From NCBI RefSeq assembly GCF_000372725.1, contig NW_005196755.1, positions 140,256 through 204,255 of the forward strand: a stretch of 64,000 nt of DNA, given 5' to 3'. A model generated the notes under the pieces. It was not told the origin of the DNA. It was given only the letters and a program-made list of their open reading frames with translations, and did no database searches. Numbering within the stretch: position 1 is the first letter of the stretch; every line of letters begins with the position of its first letter. Both the position numbers and the translations under genes were made by a program. The DNA comes from Emiliania huxleyi CCMP1516 (Eukaryota; Haptophyta; Isochrysidales; Noelaerhabdaceae). This document shows positions 41,740 through 51,945 of the stretch, piece after piece.

Positions 41740-42303
41740 ATGTCGAGCTATCCCATCGCCCGGCTCGCAGGCACGCCTGACGTGCCCGCCCAGCTACTCA
41801 CCGGCCCACCGGAGCTGCCTCGGCTGGGCGGACCGGCAGAGCAAAGCCGACTGACTGGTCCGGCCGAGCTGGGCAGGATCACGGGTCCGCCCGAGCAAAG
41901 CCGGATTGCGGGTCCGCCTCCAGCGCCGGCGCCTGCAGCCTCATGCGCGGCGGCGACGACGCTCTTTGTTCCGACCTACGAGTGGCAGCAACTGCCGGAC
42001 GAAGCGAGAGTTCCGGCCGGCCTCGAGATCTCCCTGCCACTGGACGGAGGCGTGAAGCAGGCGCGCATCCCCCGCCGGTGGCAGCTCAGAGTCTGGATCG
42101 ATGGCCACGGTTTTTGGCGCACCGACGTCACCAGAGGCACCCCGGTGGGAGAGCTCCGGCGCTCCGCTGCGCAGCACATGCGGCAGCCAACGGAGGCAGT
42201 CGAGCTGCTGCTCGACGGCAGCGCCGTGCTGGACGAGGAGACCGTCGAGTCTGTTCGCCTCTTCTCGCGCAGGGACGTGGTCTCGGTCCGGGAGAGAGGG
42301 TGA
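41740..42303 (+). CDS. Small intronless protein: GPPEQSRI-type repeats plus ubiquitin-like C-terminus
   Basis: 187 residues from MSSYPIARLAGTPDVPAQLL. The first ~55 residues are four to five degenerate repeats of ~11 residues (TGPPELPRL, GGPAEQSRL, TGPAELGRI, TGPPEQSRI, AGPP). A conserved-looking segment follows (YEWQQLPDEARVPAGLEISL, then KQARIPRRWQLRVWIDG). The last ~65 residues (TPVGELRRSAAQHMRQPTEA, then VELLLDGSAVLDEETVES) have the beta-grasp pattern of ubiquitin-like domains. No C-terminal Gly-Gly is present, so it is probably not conjugated. The family is not recognised. Confidence 0.55.
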   Translation: MSSYPIARLAGTPDVPAQLLTGPPELPRLGGPAEQSRLTGPAELGRITGPPEQSRIAGPPPAPAPAASCAAATTLFVPTYEWQQLPDEARVPAGLEISLPLDGGVKQARIPRRWQLRVWIDGHGFWRTDVTRGTPVGELRRSAAQHMRQPTEAVELLLDGSAVLDEETVESVRLFSRRDVVSVRERG

Positions 42304-42626
42304 AATGACTAGCGTGGTTCTTGTACCGACACATGAGTGACTGGAGGGGTCTACACACGCGTCTGCAAGGTAGTAGTCGGGCTGCTGTGCTATGTGCTAT
42401 GTGTCTGTGAGTTGTGTCCCTAGAAGCCGGGCTGCGCCCCCAGAGGCGCTTTTCTAGTATCCCGAGGCGGTGCCTTGACGCCGATCTTTTCGGGTCTATG
42501 GCTTAAAAAAGAGATATTGGTGCTGCACTGTGCTGCGCCCCGCGCGTGTTCGGGCCGTGCATATGCTGCGATAGTCCACAGAAAGTCGATCGTTCGCACG
42601 ACAGTTCAGGTTGCGCGATCGCTCTG

Positions 42627-45600
42627 TCAACTCCGCTGGACGCGGAACTCCGCGGGTTGCCTGCGGGCCGACCTCGGGTTGCCCCTCGACCTCTGCTGCC
42701 GAGACGCCTTCTTGCCGCCTCCCCGCCTCGGCCCCCCTCGCGGGGTCGCCGCCTCCTCAGCGATGGCCTCCTGGAAGGCCGTCGGCCGAGGAGCGGCGGC
42801 CGCGCCCTTCGGCAGCTTCGGCTCGACGATGGCGAGAACGAGGCGCGGCTTGCTGAGCGGGCCGAGCTCGACGGAGATGCGCACCTGATGAGCCACCGCT
42901 AGCTCTGAAGGAGGCACCCCTCTTGCCCAGGGCCGAGCTAGAGGCGCACCCGCACGCGGTCGAGCATACGGAGGCGGCACCCGCCCGCAGACAGCTCCTC
43001 CCGCTCCTTGTCGTAGCGGAAGGGGCTGGCGCCGCCCGGGGGGGCGAGGTGCGAGTAGCCTTCGAAGCCGTGCTCCGGCACCTGCCCACAGCTAGAGGTG
43101 TGAAGAGACGCCGTTCACAGCTAGAGGGCACCAGAACGGGCGCGGCACCTGTCCACAGGTGGGGGTGAGAGGAGACGCCGTTCACACCTCGTGCCACCCT
43201 CGCAGCCGTGCTGAGGCACGAGCAGCGTCACGCCCGACTCGGCCACGCGGACAACGTACGCGTCGCTCACCGTCGCCTGGGGGAGGGCAATGGGGGAGGC
43301 AAGCAGAAGAGGAGGGGGAGACCCGCGGCCGTGAGAAGCCGGGGGAGGCGCACTGGAAGGACACACAGGCATGCAAGGCTGGCCACTCGCGACGCAGAGC
43401 ATCTCCCACATCTCCCCCTATCTCCCCCTAGCTCACCCTATCTCGCAATATCTCGCCCTATCTCGCCAGCTCCTCATATCTCCTCCCCATATCTCGCCAG
43501 GTCTCGCCAGGTCTCGCCATATCTCCCCAGATCTCGCCTGCTGGTCGCGGAAGTAAAGCATCGTGAAAAGCTCCGCCGAAGCGCGCTCCGCCTGAGGTGT
43601 GGGGAGATATGGGGAGTTAGGGGGAGTTAGGGGGAGATGTGGGGAGATGTGGGGAGATATGGGGAGATGTGGGGAGATGTGGGGAGATATGGGGAGTTAG
43701 GGGGAGTTAGGAGATGTGGGGAGATGTGGGGAGATGTGGGGAGATGTGGGGAGATGTGGGGAGAGCGGGGTCTGTTCTCCGCCTGCTGCGCCATCGAGTG
43801 GCGCTCGTTCAGCGAGTCGATCAGCTCATCCAGCTCGCCTGGTGCGGAGATGCGGGGAGATACGGGGAGACATGGGGAGACATGGGGAGACTTGGGAAAA
43901 CCTGGGGAGATATGGGGAGATATGGGGAGATACGGATCTGTCGTCCAGCTCGCCTGAAGCTTCAAGGAGTGCGTCAAACGCGTCACTAGACCGCCTGCCC
44001 GCCGACCGGTTCGTGCTAAGCTCGCCGAGCCGCTCCGGCCACGCCGCCGCCTCCGACTCCACCGCCTCCTCCGACTCCACCGCCTCCTCCGACTGCGCCG
44101 CCTCCCACCCGATGGCGTGAGCCAGCAGCCGGTGCACCACCTGTTCACAGCTAGAGGTGTGAAGAGACGCTGCTCACGCCGCCGGTGCTCCAGCAGCCGG
44201 CGCCTCACCTGTGGGACATGTCTCGGACATGTCGAGGACATGTCGAGGACGCGTCCTGGAAGTGTCTCGTCAGCAGCCGGCGCACCACCGGGTCCGCATA
44301 CCGCCGGATCGGCGAGAAAAAGTGTCTAGGAAGTGTCTCGGAAGTGTCTAGGAGGTGTCTAGGAGGTGTCTAGGAGGTGTCTAGGAAGTGTCTAGGAAGT
44401 GTCTCGGAAGTGTCTAGGAAGAGTCTGGGGAGCTTCACCTGGTCTGCGTACCGCCGGATCGGCGAGGTGAAGTGCGTGTACGTCGGCTCTGCAAGCCCGC
44501 TGTGCCTACGTGTCCCATACCTCCAGGGTATCGAATCCAGTGCGGGTTACCTCCCGTGGGCGGTGCGGTAGGGTGAGTCCGCTGTGCTTGCGTACTGAAG
44601 CCATATCTCCCCATATCTCCCATATCTCGGCGGTACCGCAGTGTCTACGTACTGAAGCCACCAACCTCAGGGCGGGAGAAGGCGGTGTTGTGCAGAGCAC
44701 TCAGAGCACCGCGTGAACATGCGGGAGGCAAAGACAGAGAGGATAGCTCAATACGTCCGAATACCGCTGGTGTCGTCTCCTCTCGAGCGCTAGTGCGAAG
44801 GCACAAGACACGGCTTCCGCTTCTGGGCCTCGAGAGACCGAGAGATTACGGGGAGAGATGGGGAGAGATGGGGAGAGATTCCGCTTCTAGGCCGCGGCGC
44901 AGCCACTGCTCGCGAGGGACGGCGCCGGAGCGAAAGTACCTACGCGTCCCATACCTCCAGGGTACCGAATCCAGTGTGGGTTCGGCCCCGAGGGTGGTGC
45001 GGTAGCGAAAGCACTTTGCGGGCGCGATGCAGCGTGTCGAGATGAGGCGCACGAGGTGGTTGAAGTGCGGGTCGCCCGGCTTAGTGCAGGCGGAGAGGGA
45101 GGCGGCCAGCTCGTGCGCTCCTGCCCACGGCCGGGAGGTGTGAAGAGACGCTGTTCACACCGAGGGAGAGGGAGGCGGCCAGCTCGCGCGCGCCGCTCGC
45201 CCGGAAGGGCATCCCTTGCTGCTCGAGCGCGCGGGCGAGGGCGGCGAACTTTGACTCCTCCGGCTGCGGGTGGAGGCGGAGCAGCGCCGCCTCCGGCCAC
45301 GCCTCGGCGACGCGCCTCGCGACGGCGCAGTTGGCGAGGACCTGCAGGCAGGCTCCGATCAGGGTGAGGAGGAGGGCGGGTGCCGGTGCCACCGCCGGGT
45401 GTCCGCAGCTGCAGAGGACCATGAACTCCTCAATGAGCGAGTGCGCCGCCTGCAGGAAGGTTCCGAGAAGCTTCCGAGAAGTCGACGGCCTCCTCGAGGC
45501 GCGAGGAGTGCGCCGCCTGCTGCTTGCGCAGCGCCATGCCGGTGGGAAGGCTCATCGGACCCGACGCGTCGCCCTCCTCGATCGGCGCGAGCTCAAACTT

Positions 45601-48600
45601 CACCTGAACAGTCACCGGCTGCTGCCGTCATCAACGGGCCATCTCTCCCCATACCCCCCCGCAATCTCCCCGTAATCTGCCGTCATCAACGGACCGCCCT
45701 TGATCGGCGCGAGCTCGAGCGGGGCGTCGGACGAGGCGGGGAAGAGTCTTGGAAGTGTCTAGAGAGTGTCTTGGAAGCGTCCAGGAAGTGTCTAGGGAGT
45801 GTCTAGGAAGGGTCTAGGAAGTGTCCAGGAAGTGAATAGGAGGTGTCTAGGGAGTGTCTAGGGAGTGTCTAGGGAGTGTCTAGGGAGTGGCCTCGGACGA
45901 GGCGAGGAAGAGCGCGCCGTTGGCCGCCCTCCTGTTCACAGCCAGAAGGTGTGAAGACGCGCTGCCACACGCCGAGGAAGAGAGCGCCGCTGGCCGCCCT
46001 CCTCCCTTTGAGCAGGACCGCCAGGCGGCCGAGCGTCTGCAGCGCGGCCGTGCGCGGCTCGGGGCAGCCCTCCCTCTCTAGCCGCTCCTGCGCGTCGGCG
46101 TAGGAGAGGGCTCCGGCGGAGCGGATCACGCTCTTCGCAAAAGTCGTGGAGAGGAGGTTTGCTCGCTCGTCCATGGTGAAGAGGGCCGAGAAGGCGAGCC
46201 GGTCGACGTGCGGGTGCAGCGAGCACAGGTCCTCCGACAGGCGCGGCGGGATCATGTTTGCCCGCGTGTTGACGAGGTAGAAGGTCTCGCCGCGCGAGGC
46301 TGCCTAATTACTAGTTGACTAATCGTCGATTAATAGTCACTTCATAGTTAATTAGGCGTCTCGCCGCGCGAGGCTGCCTCGCGGTCGAGCGCGCTGCCCG
46401 GCCGTATGAAGTGGCTCGCATCCGCAATGTGCACGCCAACCTCGAAGACGCCCGGCGAGAGAGTGCGCAAGTGAAGGGCGTCGTCGATGTCCACGCACCC
46501 GGGCGGGTCGATCGAGAAGATGTCGACGCCCGCGGCGTCGCGCAGGTCGAGGCGGCGCGCAATCTCGCGGGCGGAGATGCTCCAGTCGGCGGGCGGAAGG
46601 CACGCCTCCACCTCGTCCGAGAAGGGCTCGAGCCGCACGTCGCTCTCCACGAGCAGCGCCTCCGACTCCGCCGCCGCCGTCCCAGCCTCGCCCAGGACCC
46701 GCACCACCGTCGCCGACGGGTGCGTCTGCTCCACCTCCCAGCTGCCGACCTTCGCGGCGACTAGCTGGCCCGACCGGTGTCCACTTGACTGGTGTCCACT
46801 TGACTGGTGTCCACTTGACTGGTGTCCACCGGCGAGCTGTCCGGGCGAGCAGCTTGCCGACAGCTCAAACGGCGGGTAGCGGCCATCCCTTGGGAGGGCG
46901 AGTGGCGGAGAGGAAGACCAGCGGCCGCCCACCGGCTCCTCCTTGCCCGTGTGCAGGACGAGCAGCCGCTCCACCCGCCGCAGCAGCCCAACCACCTCGC
47001 TGCCCTCGCCCTCGCCCTCGCCCCTCCGCGTCGCTCCACCCTTGCCAACCTCGCCCGCCTCGGCCGCCTCGGCCGCCCCCCCCTTCCGCACCGCAACCTC
47101 ATCGCCGTGCAGCGCCCGGTTGAGTGCCCTTCGGCCAAAGAGCGACACTGCCGGGGCCTGCCCGACGCCGCCCGCCACGAACGCATTCTGAGGGTTGCTG
47201 TATGTCACTTGCAGACGCCCCTTTGCCAGCTCGCCGCTCTCGAGGCCCTCCGCCAGCCCTGCCTCGGACAGGTAGGGCGCGTACGTCGGCCCGCCCAGCT
47301 CCGCCGAGCGGGCGTATAGCGGCCTCCGGGCGGACGCGATGCAGCCGGCGGGAGAGAGCGGCGTGACGACAAACGGGCTCTGCGCGCAGAGGGAGACCCA
47401 CCCCACACCCGCCCACTCCACGTCCAGCGCGTGCCCGCCCATGAAGGAGTAGAGCCTGCTCGGGGCTGGAGGGCACACGGCAAGGTCAGCAGCGGCGAGG
47501 TCAGCAGCGGCGACACCAGCAGCGCCGCGCCACACGTCAGCGGCGTCGGTGGCGGCGTCGGCTCTTTCTCCGGCGGCTGGAGAGAGGACCATCCGCACTC
47601 CTCCGCCTCCAAACCACCTCGCCAGCAGACCCGCGCTGAGTTCCGCCAACTCCTGCTCCTCCTCGCCGCCACCGCCGCCCGGAAACACGACCTCGGCCCT
47701 CCCCAACACCTCTCCCCCGCCGCCACGGCCGCCGTCGCCCACCAGCTCGAGGACAGCCTTGCGGCCGACGCCGACCGGCACCCGCCGCCACGAGCCAGCC
47801 TCGACTGCTTCCGGGCGGGCGCTCAAGCGTGCAACCAGCGGAGCCAACGGCTGAGGCAGCAACACCGTGTCGCCCTCCGCCACTGCCGGCACCTTGACCT
47901 TCGAGCGCCCTCTCCCGCCCCCTCCTCTCCCGCCGCCGCCCCTACCGCCCCTCTCCGCCGCCGCCAGCCGCGGCAGCTGCTCGGCAAGAGCGCGAGCGAG
48001 GCCATACCTGCCATGATGAGCTCAACTAAACACAAGTGTGGTCGTGGCGCGTGGGCTGCAGTGCAGTGCAGTGCGGTGCAGTGCAGTGTAGGTTAGTGCG
48101 GTGTAGTGATGTGTAGAGTAGTGCAGTGTAGGGCAGTGATGTGTAGTTGTGCGGTTCGGTCTGTGCTGCCGTGCGCAGGTGTGCCATCGCGGGCGAGGCC
48201 CAGCCTGCCAGAGCGATCCGTCCCAACAACGACAACCTCGCTGTGCCCGCCCCGGGACGCCTGCGCCAGCACCTCCGCTGCGAGCGGCCGAGTGCTGCTC
48301 TCCTACAGGGAAGCTTCTGAGAAGGGTCCGAGAAGTGTCCGGCGCCTCTGTTGCGTGGCCGGTGAGCGCTGCTCTCCGCCGCCGTCGCAGAGACCCCAAA
48401 GGCGGAGGCGCACGATACGCCGGGTCGCCGCCGTTCGAACCGCCGCCGGAGCGACTCGAGCTCGCCCGGCGAGAGCTGCGGCAGCAGGTCAGCCTTGCAC
48501 ACGGCGAGAAGAACCGTCTCGGCGCCCGCCACCGCACGGGCAACCGCGGCGCACGAGGCGTCAAAGTTGGGGGGCGGATCGATCGCCGCGACGCAGAGCT

Positions 48601-48841
48601 TCCCAGTGACCCGACCGCGCGGCTGCAACGCAATAGCAGCTGGCGCGCCGGCGGCGACGCTCGACGGACCACTGGCTTGCGTGACTGGTGCCGGCGTTGG
48701 CGGCGAGAAGAGCGATTTCAGCCACTGCCAAGTTGACGACGTCGACAAGGCTGCGGCGGAGCCGGTGAGCGGACCACCACGACGTTGTTGCGCGACGGCG
48801 AGCCGGGACAGCGGCGACCGCTTGCTAGACCGCGCTAGCAT
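42627..48841 (-). CDS. Apparent fusion: NOA1/YqeH-like GTPase + DIS3L2-like 3'-5' exoribonuclease
   Basis: Start 48841 (MLARSSKRSPLSRLAVAQQR, mitochondrion-like presequence). The first part matches circularly permuted YqeH/NOA1 GTPases, which assemble organellar small ribosomal subunits: VAAIDPPPNFDASCAAVARA (VD..DF..S), LAVCKADLLPQL (degenerate G4), VVVVGTDRSGR (degenerate G1), and the C-terminal strand HALDVEWAGVGWVSL. About 25 residues later, in the same uninterrupted frame (46348-47892), the DIS3L2 cold-shock region begins: YLSEAGLAEGLESGELAKGR, then FGRRALNRALHGDEVAV. The RNase II/R catalytic core is SIDPPGCVDIDDALHL (Asp cluster), VGVHIADASHFI, MIPPRLSEDLCSLHP, SPIRRYADPVV and NERHSMAQQAE. 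The tail, PLSKPRLVLAIVEPKLPKG, stops at 42627-42629. Many introns are mirrored introners. No PIN domain is seen, so it is closer to DIS3L2/RNase R than DIS3. A fusion is the simplest reading; cDNA is lacking. Confidence 0.75.
43084..43125 (-). repeat. Family A introner-like element, copy 4
   Basis: Minus strand CTGTGAACGGCGTCTCTTCA through CACCTCTAGCTGTGGGCAG, between exon pieces of the exoribonuclease C-terminal (S1-like) region. Confidence 0.75.
43150..43190 (-). repeat. Family A introner-like element, copy 5
   Basis: Minus strand GTGTGAACGGCGTCTCCTCT through CACCTGTGGACAG, only ~25 nt from copy 4, with related exon-like sequence (GGTGCC / GGTGCCCTC) between them. Confidence 0.7.
44141..44179 (-). 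repeat. Family A introner-like element, copy 6
   Basis: Minus strand GTGAGCAGCGTCTCTTCACA, ending CTGTGAACAG. The following exon starts GTGGTGCACCGGCTGCTGG. Earlier mirrored copies GTGAGGCGCCGGCTGCTGG (before the element) and GTGGTGCGCCGGCTGCTGA (before a GACATGTC array) show two nested insertions at one site. Confidence 0.75.
44317..44425 (+). repeat. 11-bp array (GTGTCTAGGAA)n in the fusion gene intron
   Basis: About nine imperfect units lie between the two copies of the SPIRRYAD-encoding sequence (TCGCCGATCCGGCGGTA at both ends), i.e. it is the filler of a mirrored intron. Confidence 0.8.
44505..44573 (-). repeat. Family C introner-like element, copy 1
   Basis: Minus strand CTACCGCACCGCCCACGGGA, then CACTGGATTCGATACCCTGG and AGGTATGGGACACGTAG. 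ATACC...GGTAT pairs as a small hairpin. Homologous elements lie at 44937-45005 and 60644-60710. Confidence 0.75.
44937..45005 (-). repeat. Family C introner-like element, copy 2
   Basis: It lies in the intron between IAPAK and YFRSGAVPREQW of the exoribonuclease. The intron begins GTGCTTTCGCTACCG and the exon after it GTACTTTCGCTCCGG, so this element too sits between mirrored sequence, with GT-AG borders. Confidence 0.78.
45123..45165 (-). repeat. Family A introner-like element, copy 7
   Basis: Minus strand GGTGTGAACAGCGTCTCTTC, ending GGCAG. GAGCTGGCCGCCTCCCTCTC precedes and follows it. Splicing joins FRASG to the ELAASLS...KPGDPHFNHLVRL region. Confidence 0.75.
45746..45893 (+). repeat. 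11-bp array (GTGTCTAGGGA / GTGTCTAGGAA)n
   Basis: About thirteen imperfect units lie in an intron of the fusion gene, next to the family A element at 45932. Confidence 0.8.
45932..45972 (-). repeat. Family A introner-like element, copy 8
   Basis: It is flanked by GAGGGCGGCCAGCGGCGC before and GAGGGCGGCCAACGGCGC after. Using the GA at the start of the first copy and the CAG ending the element gives LLKGRAANGALFLAS, as expected for the DIS3L2 family. Confidence 0.78.
46304..46367 (-). other. Mirrored AT-rich intron in the exoribonuclease part
   Basis: GCAGCCTCGCGCGGCGAGAC occurs on both sides of an AT-rich filler with TTAATCGACGATTAG. Removal joins DREAASRGET to FYLVNTRANMIPPRL, which matches RNase II/R proteins. 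Confidence 0.85.
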
Positions 48842-49044
48842 CGTTTTTGGCGAGAAAGAAGAAAAACCTCGCTTTGCTGACTCCAGTCCGAGCCTGGCTG
48901 TTCTTCACCTTTCTACCTACCTACCTGCTGACTGCAAGCTCCAAGTGCGGACGGAAGCGCGTCGAGCGCAAAACTTCACACAAGATGGATAGTGCGAGTC
49001 GCAAAGTGCGTCTTTCTGCATTCTGGTTCCTGCTGATAAAGGGA

Positions 49045-49595
49045 GCGGACCCTGAGTTGAGGAAATCGAGGGACGCGACCCACCTCGCCACAGACGGTCC
49101 CGCGCCTCGCCGCTATGACGGCCGCACGACCGCAGGTCGTGTGCGTGCGGCCGTCTTTGTCCGGAGTGAAAAGTCCAACGCGCTCGTCGGTGGCGGCTTC
49201 CCTCAACCTGCGCCGCGCTCGGCGAACCTCGACAGCGCTTTCGGTGGCATGCAGCTCTTTGCGACAGAAGCCTGGAGAACAGCTCCTCTGCTGCTCACAC
49301 ACTCTGCACAGTTGACACAGCCTACTGTGCGGCTGCCACAGCTGTCACAGCGATGGGCTCGCCCTCACTGGCCCTCAGTCACTTGTGCTGCGGCTTGTGT
49401 GAGCGACACTGCTCGGCGACTGCCGGCACACTGTGAGACCATGGGTGTGAGGTTAAACCACGCTACCAGCGCTTGGTCACATCGGCCCCGAGGTCAGATC
49501 CTTCTACTCTGTTGATGACAAGACTTGTTTACTGGCTGGAGCCGAGCAGGAGGACCCAGCGCACAACCCCTGGTCAACTCAGGGTCCGCTCCCCG
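49045..49595 (-). repeat. Inverted copy of the 9605-10150 dispersed repeat
   Basis: Near-identical in reverse complement over its length, with several substitutions and short indels. In this copy the Cys knuckle frame is CDSCGSRTVGCVNCAEC. It lies between the fusion gene start and the next gene. No recombinase remnant is attached here. Confidence 0.8.
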
Positions 49596-50099
49596 TACAT
49601 CTCGGAACACAACGCACAGCCAGAGCTCATGGCGTGAGAAAGAGGAGAGCGGCCGCACACACGCAATTACACAGGCGCACACGAGTAAGGAACAAGTGGT
49701 GGGTCCCGTCCGCCACCCGCCACCCCCCCGCAAAGGCCAGCTCCGCTCGCGCACAGAGAGAGAAGAGAGGCTCGGGCCGGGGCGGGAGTCACAGAGTCCG
49801 GACGGCAGGAGGGCGCGCGGGTGAACCGCCCGCCCTCGCAAGGGGTCGAGCAGGGGAGGGCGGGGGCGGGGAGGGGGGGGGGGGGAGCTTCCCCCGCGGC
49901 CGACCTACGCGGGCGTGGGTGCCGCAACGCATGGGACGTGAGGCCGCCGCCGCGGCGAGGAAGAAGCGGCCTCGACGGCGGCGGAAGCGGTAGTGGAGGA
50001 GGCCCAAGAGGAAGAAGGGAGGAGGGAGGCCGAAGGAGGAGGAGGGAGGAAAAAGGAGGAGGCCGAAGGGGGAGGGAGAGGGGGGGGGGGGAAGGCGGT

Positions 50100-51441
50100 T
50101 CACCGCCCCCCGAACGCCTCGCGGTTGCTGCGCATGGCGCGACCCCGCACAGAGCCGGGCACGGGCTGGCCGAAAGGCGGCCCGTAAAGCTCCCCTCCTC
50201 CCGCCCCGCCCCACGCCCCCCCTCCTCCCGGCCCGCCTCGCCCTCGCCCCCTGCCAGCCCCGCCAGCCCCGAGCTGCCCCCTCATCCTCTGCTGCCCGGC
50301 CCCTCCGTACGCGGCTTGGCCGTACGGCTCCGAGTAGTACTGCTCGCTCGGCAAACCGACCTGACACGGAGGGGGGGGAAGGACGGGGGGGGGGAAGACG
50401 GGTCAAGGACGGCAAAGGGACCGCTCTTGTACGGCGGTCGTGCAGCTGCAGCCGAGAGCAGAGCGGGGAAGAAGACAATTGGGTGCGGGCGCCGCGCGTC
50501 CGGCATCTAGGGGCAAGCCGACCGCCCCCGCGCTTTGCTCCAGCTCGAGCGCCTTGGACGCGTCCTCCGCTGCCGCCTGAGCGGACGCCTCAGCCCGCTG
50601 CCTCGCCTCCGCCGCCTGCCGACGCGAATCAGGTAGTTAGCTCAGCAGTAATTTAGGAGTCCAGCTGCCTCGCCCCCGCCGCCTGCTGGCGCAGCCGAGC
50701 CCCCTCCTCCTCCCTTGCCTTGGCATCCTCCTCCTCCGCCGCCGCCGCCGCCGCCGCCGCAGCCGCCTCTTGCTCCGCCTTCTGGGCCGCCTCCTCGGCC
50801 GCCTCCACCGCCGCCTTGGCCGCCTCCGCTCTCAGCCTCGCCGCCTCCGCTACCTCCGCCTGAGTCCAGCCTTGCGACGCAGGCTCCTAGGCGCAGACAT
50901 GTCTCGGACGTGTCAGCGCACACGGCGTGCACGGGGCCGGGGCCGACGTGCGAGGCGTTCGCCGGCTGCCCCTCGACGCGAGCCGGGTACGGGCCGCCTA
51001 TCGGACATGTCTCGGACATGTCTCGGACGTGTCTCGGACTGTCTCGGTCGTGGGCATGTCCGAAAGTTTGCCCCCGCCTTGGTACTCTGCATCGGTGGGG
51101 AAGGCGCCGCCCCAGGGGTAGGGGCCGGGCGCGGGGTAGGGGCCGCCGCCAAAGGGCGGCGGCATCCCGTACGGGCCGTACGCCTCGGGGCCAAAGAACG
51201 GCGGGCCGCCGCGCGGGCCGCCAAACTCGCCGCGCCTCGCTCGCCGAAGGTCCGAGTTGCGGCTCGCGCGGTACGCCTGGCCGGAGTACTCGCCCCAGCG
51301 GCCGCGGCCGCCGTTGGAACCGCTGGGCACCGGCCGGGGGATCCGCCCGAGGCCGCTGTACGTCCTTCCGCCGGGGCCCATCTGCATCGCCGGAGCGCCG
51401 GCCCGCAGCTGGGGCGCCGCGAGCAGCCCCAAGAGGACCAT
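50100..51441 (-). CDS. Secreted or targeted Gly/Pro/Tyr-rich protein with Ala/Glu coiled coil
   Basis: The start at 51441 gives MVLLGLLAAPQLRAGAPAMQ, a short signal peptide. Then GGRTYSGLGRIPRPVPSGSN and a Gly/Pro/Tyr/Phe-rich block (EAYGPYGMPPPFGGGPYPAP), an Ala/Glu coiled coil near 50870-50560 (EVAEAARLRAEAAKAAVEAA), and a low-complexity tail (SEQYYSEPYGQAAYGGAGQQ, then Gly/Arg repeats) with a stop at 50100-50102. The composition suggests a structural extracellular or plastid-envelope protein, but no family is recognised. Introns include a GTCTCGGACAT array (about 50990-51050) and a mirrored one near 50600-50700, where GCAGGCGGCGG(G/A)GGCGAGG flanks a 40-nt filler. Confidence 0.5.
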
Positions 51442-51599
51442 CACGCTGTGGGTTGGTCTGTGGGGGAGGAGAGGGCGGCGGGATGAGCCCAGTGAGCGGT
51501 GTGTGTGCCGGGAGGGCAGGGCGGAAGGCCAGCCACATTGTTGAGAACGTTTTGGCACACACGCGAAGCATGAAAAAGAATTTAAACAAAACAACTCTC

Positions 51600-51945
51600 T
51601 CTCACAGCCTGGAGAGACGGATAGCGCACCACACACCTCTCCTTAAAATCCCTGTGTGGTGGCGGCGTGCCGTCCTCCCATCCCTCCCTTGGGTTGTCTG
51701 TTTTCTTTCTTTCTTTCTTTAGCCTGGAGAGAACGACGAGAGTGGGACGGCCGCGAGGTGGCATGAAGGTTGCAGCGAGAATCGGCGAGAGACTGCGAAA
51801 AGAGATAGGAAGAGGCAGACTCCCTAGGGTGGGCGACGGCTAGCGCATCACACTCCTCTCCTTAAAATCCCTGTGTGGTGGCGGCGTGCCGTCCTCCCAT
51901 CCCTCCCTTGGGTTGTCTGTTTTCTTTCTTTCTTTAGCACACAGG
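51600..51945 (+). repeat. Dispersed repeat cluster (GGGTTGTCTGTTTTC and related)
   Basis: GTGGTGGCGGCGTGCCGTCC, then CCATCCCTCCCTTGGGTTGT and CTGTTTTCTTTC occur twice here (about 51655 and 51875) and inverted at 29028-29095, in the lepA 5' flank. 51724-51790 also matches the inverse of 55540-55612. Confidence 0.7.
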
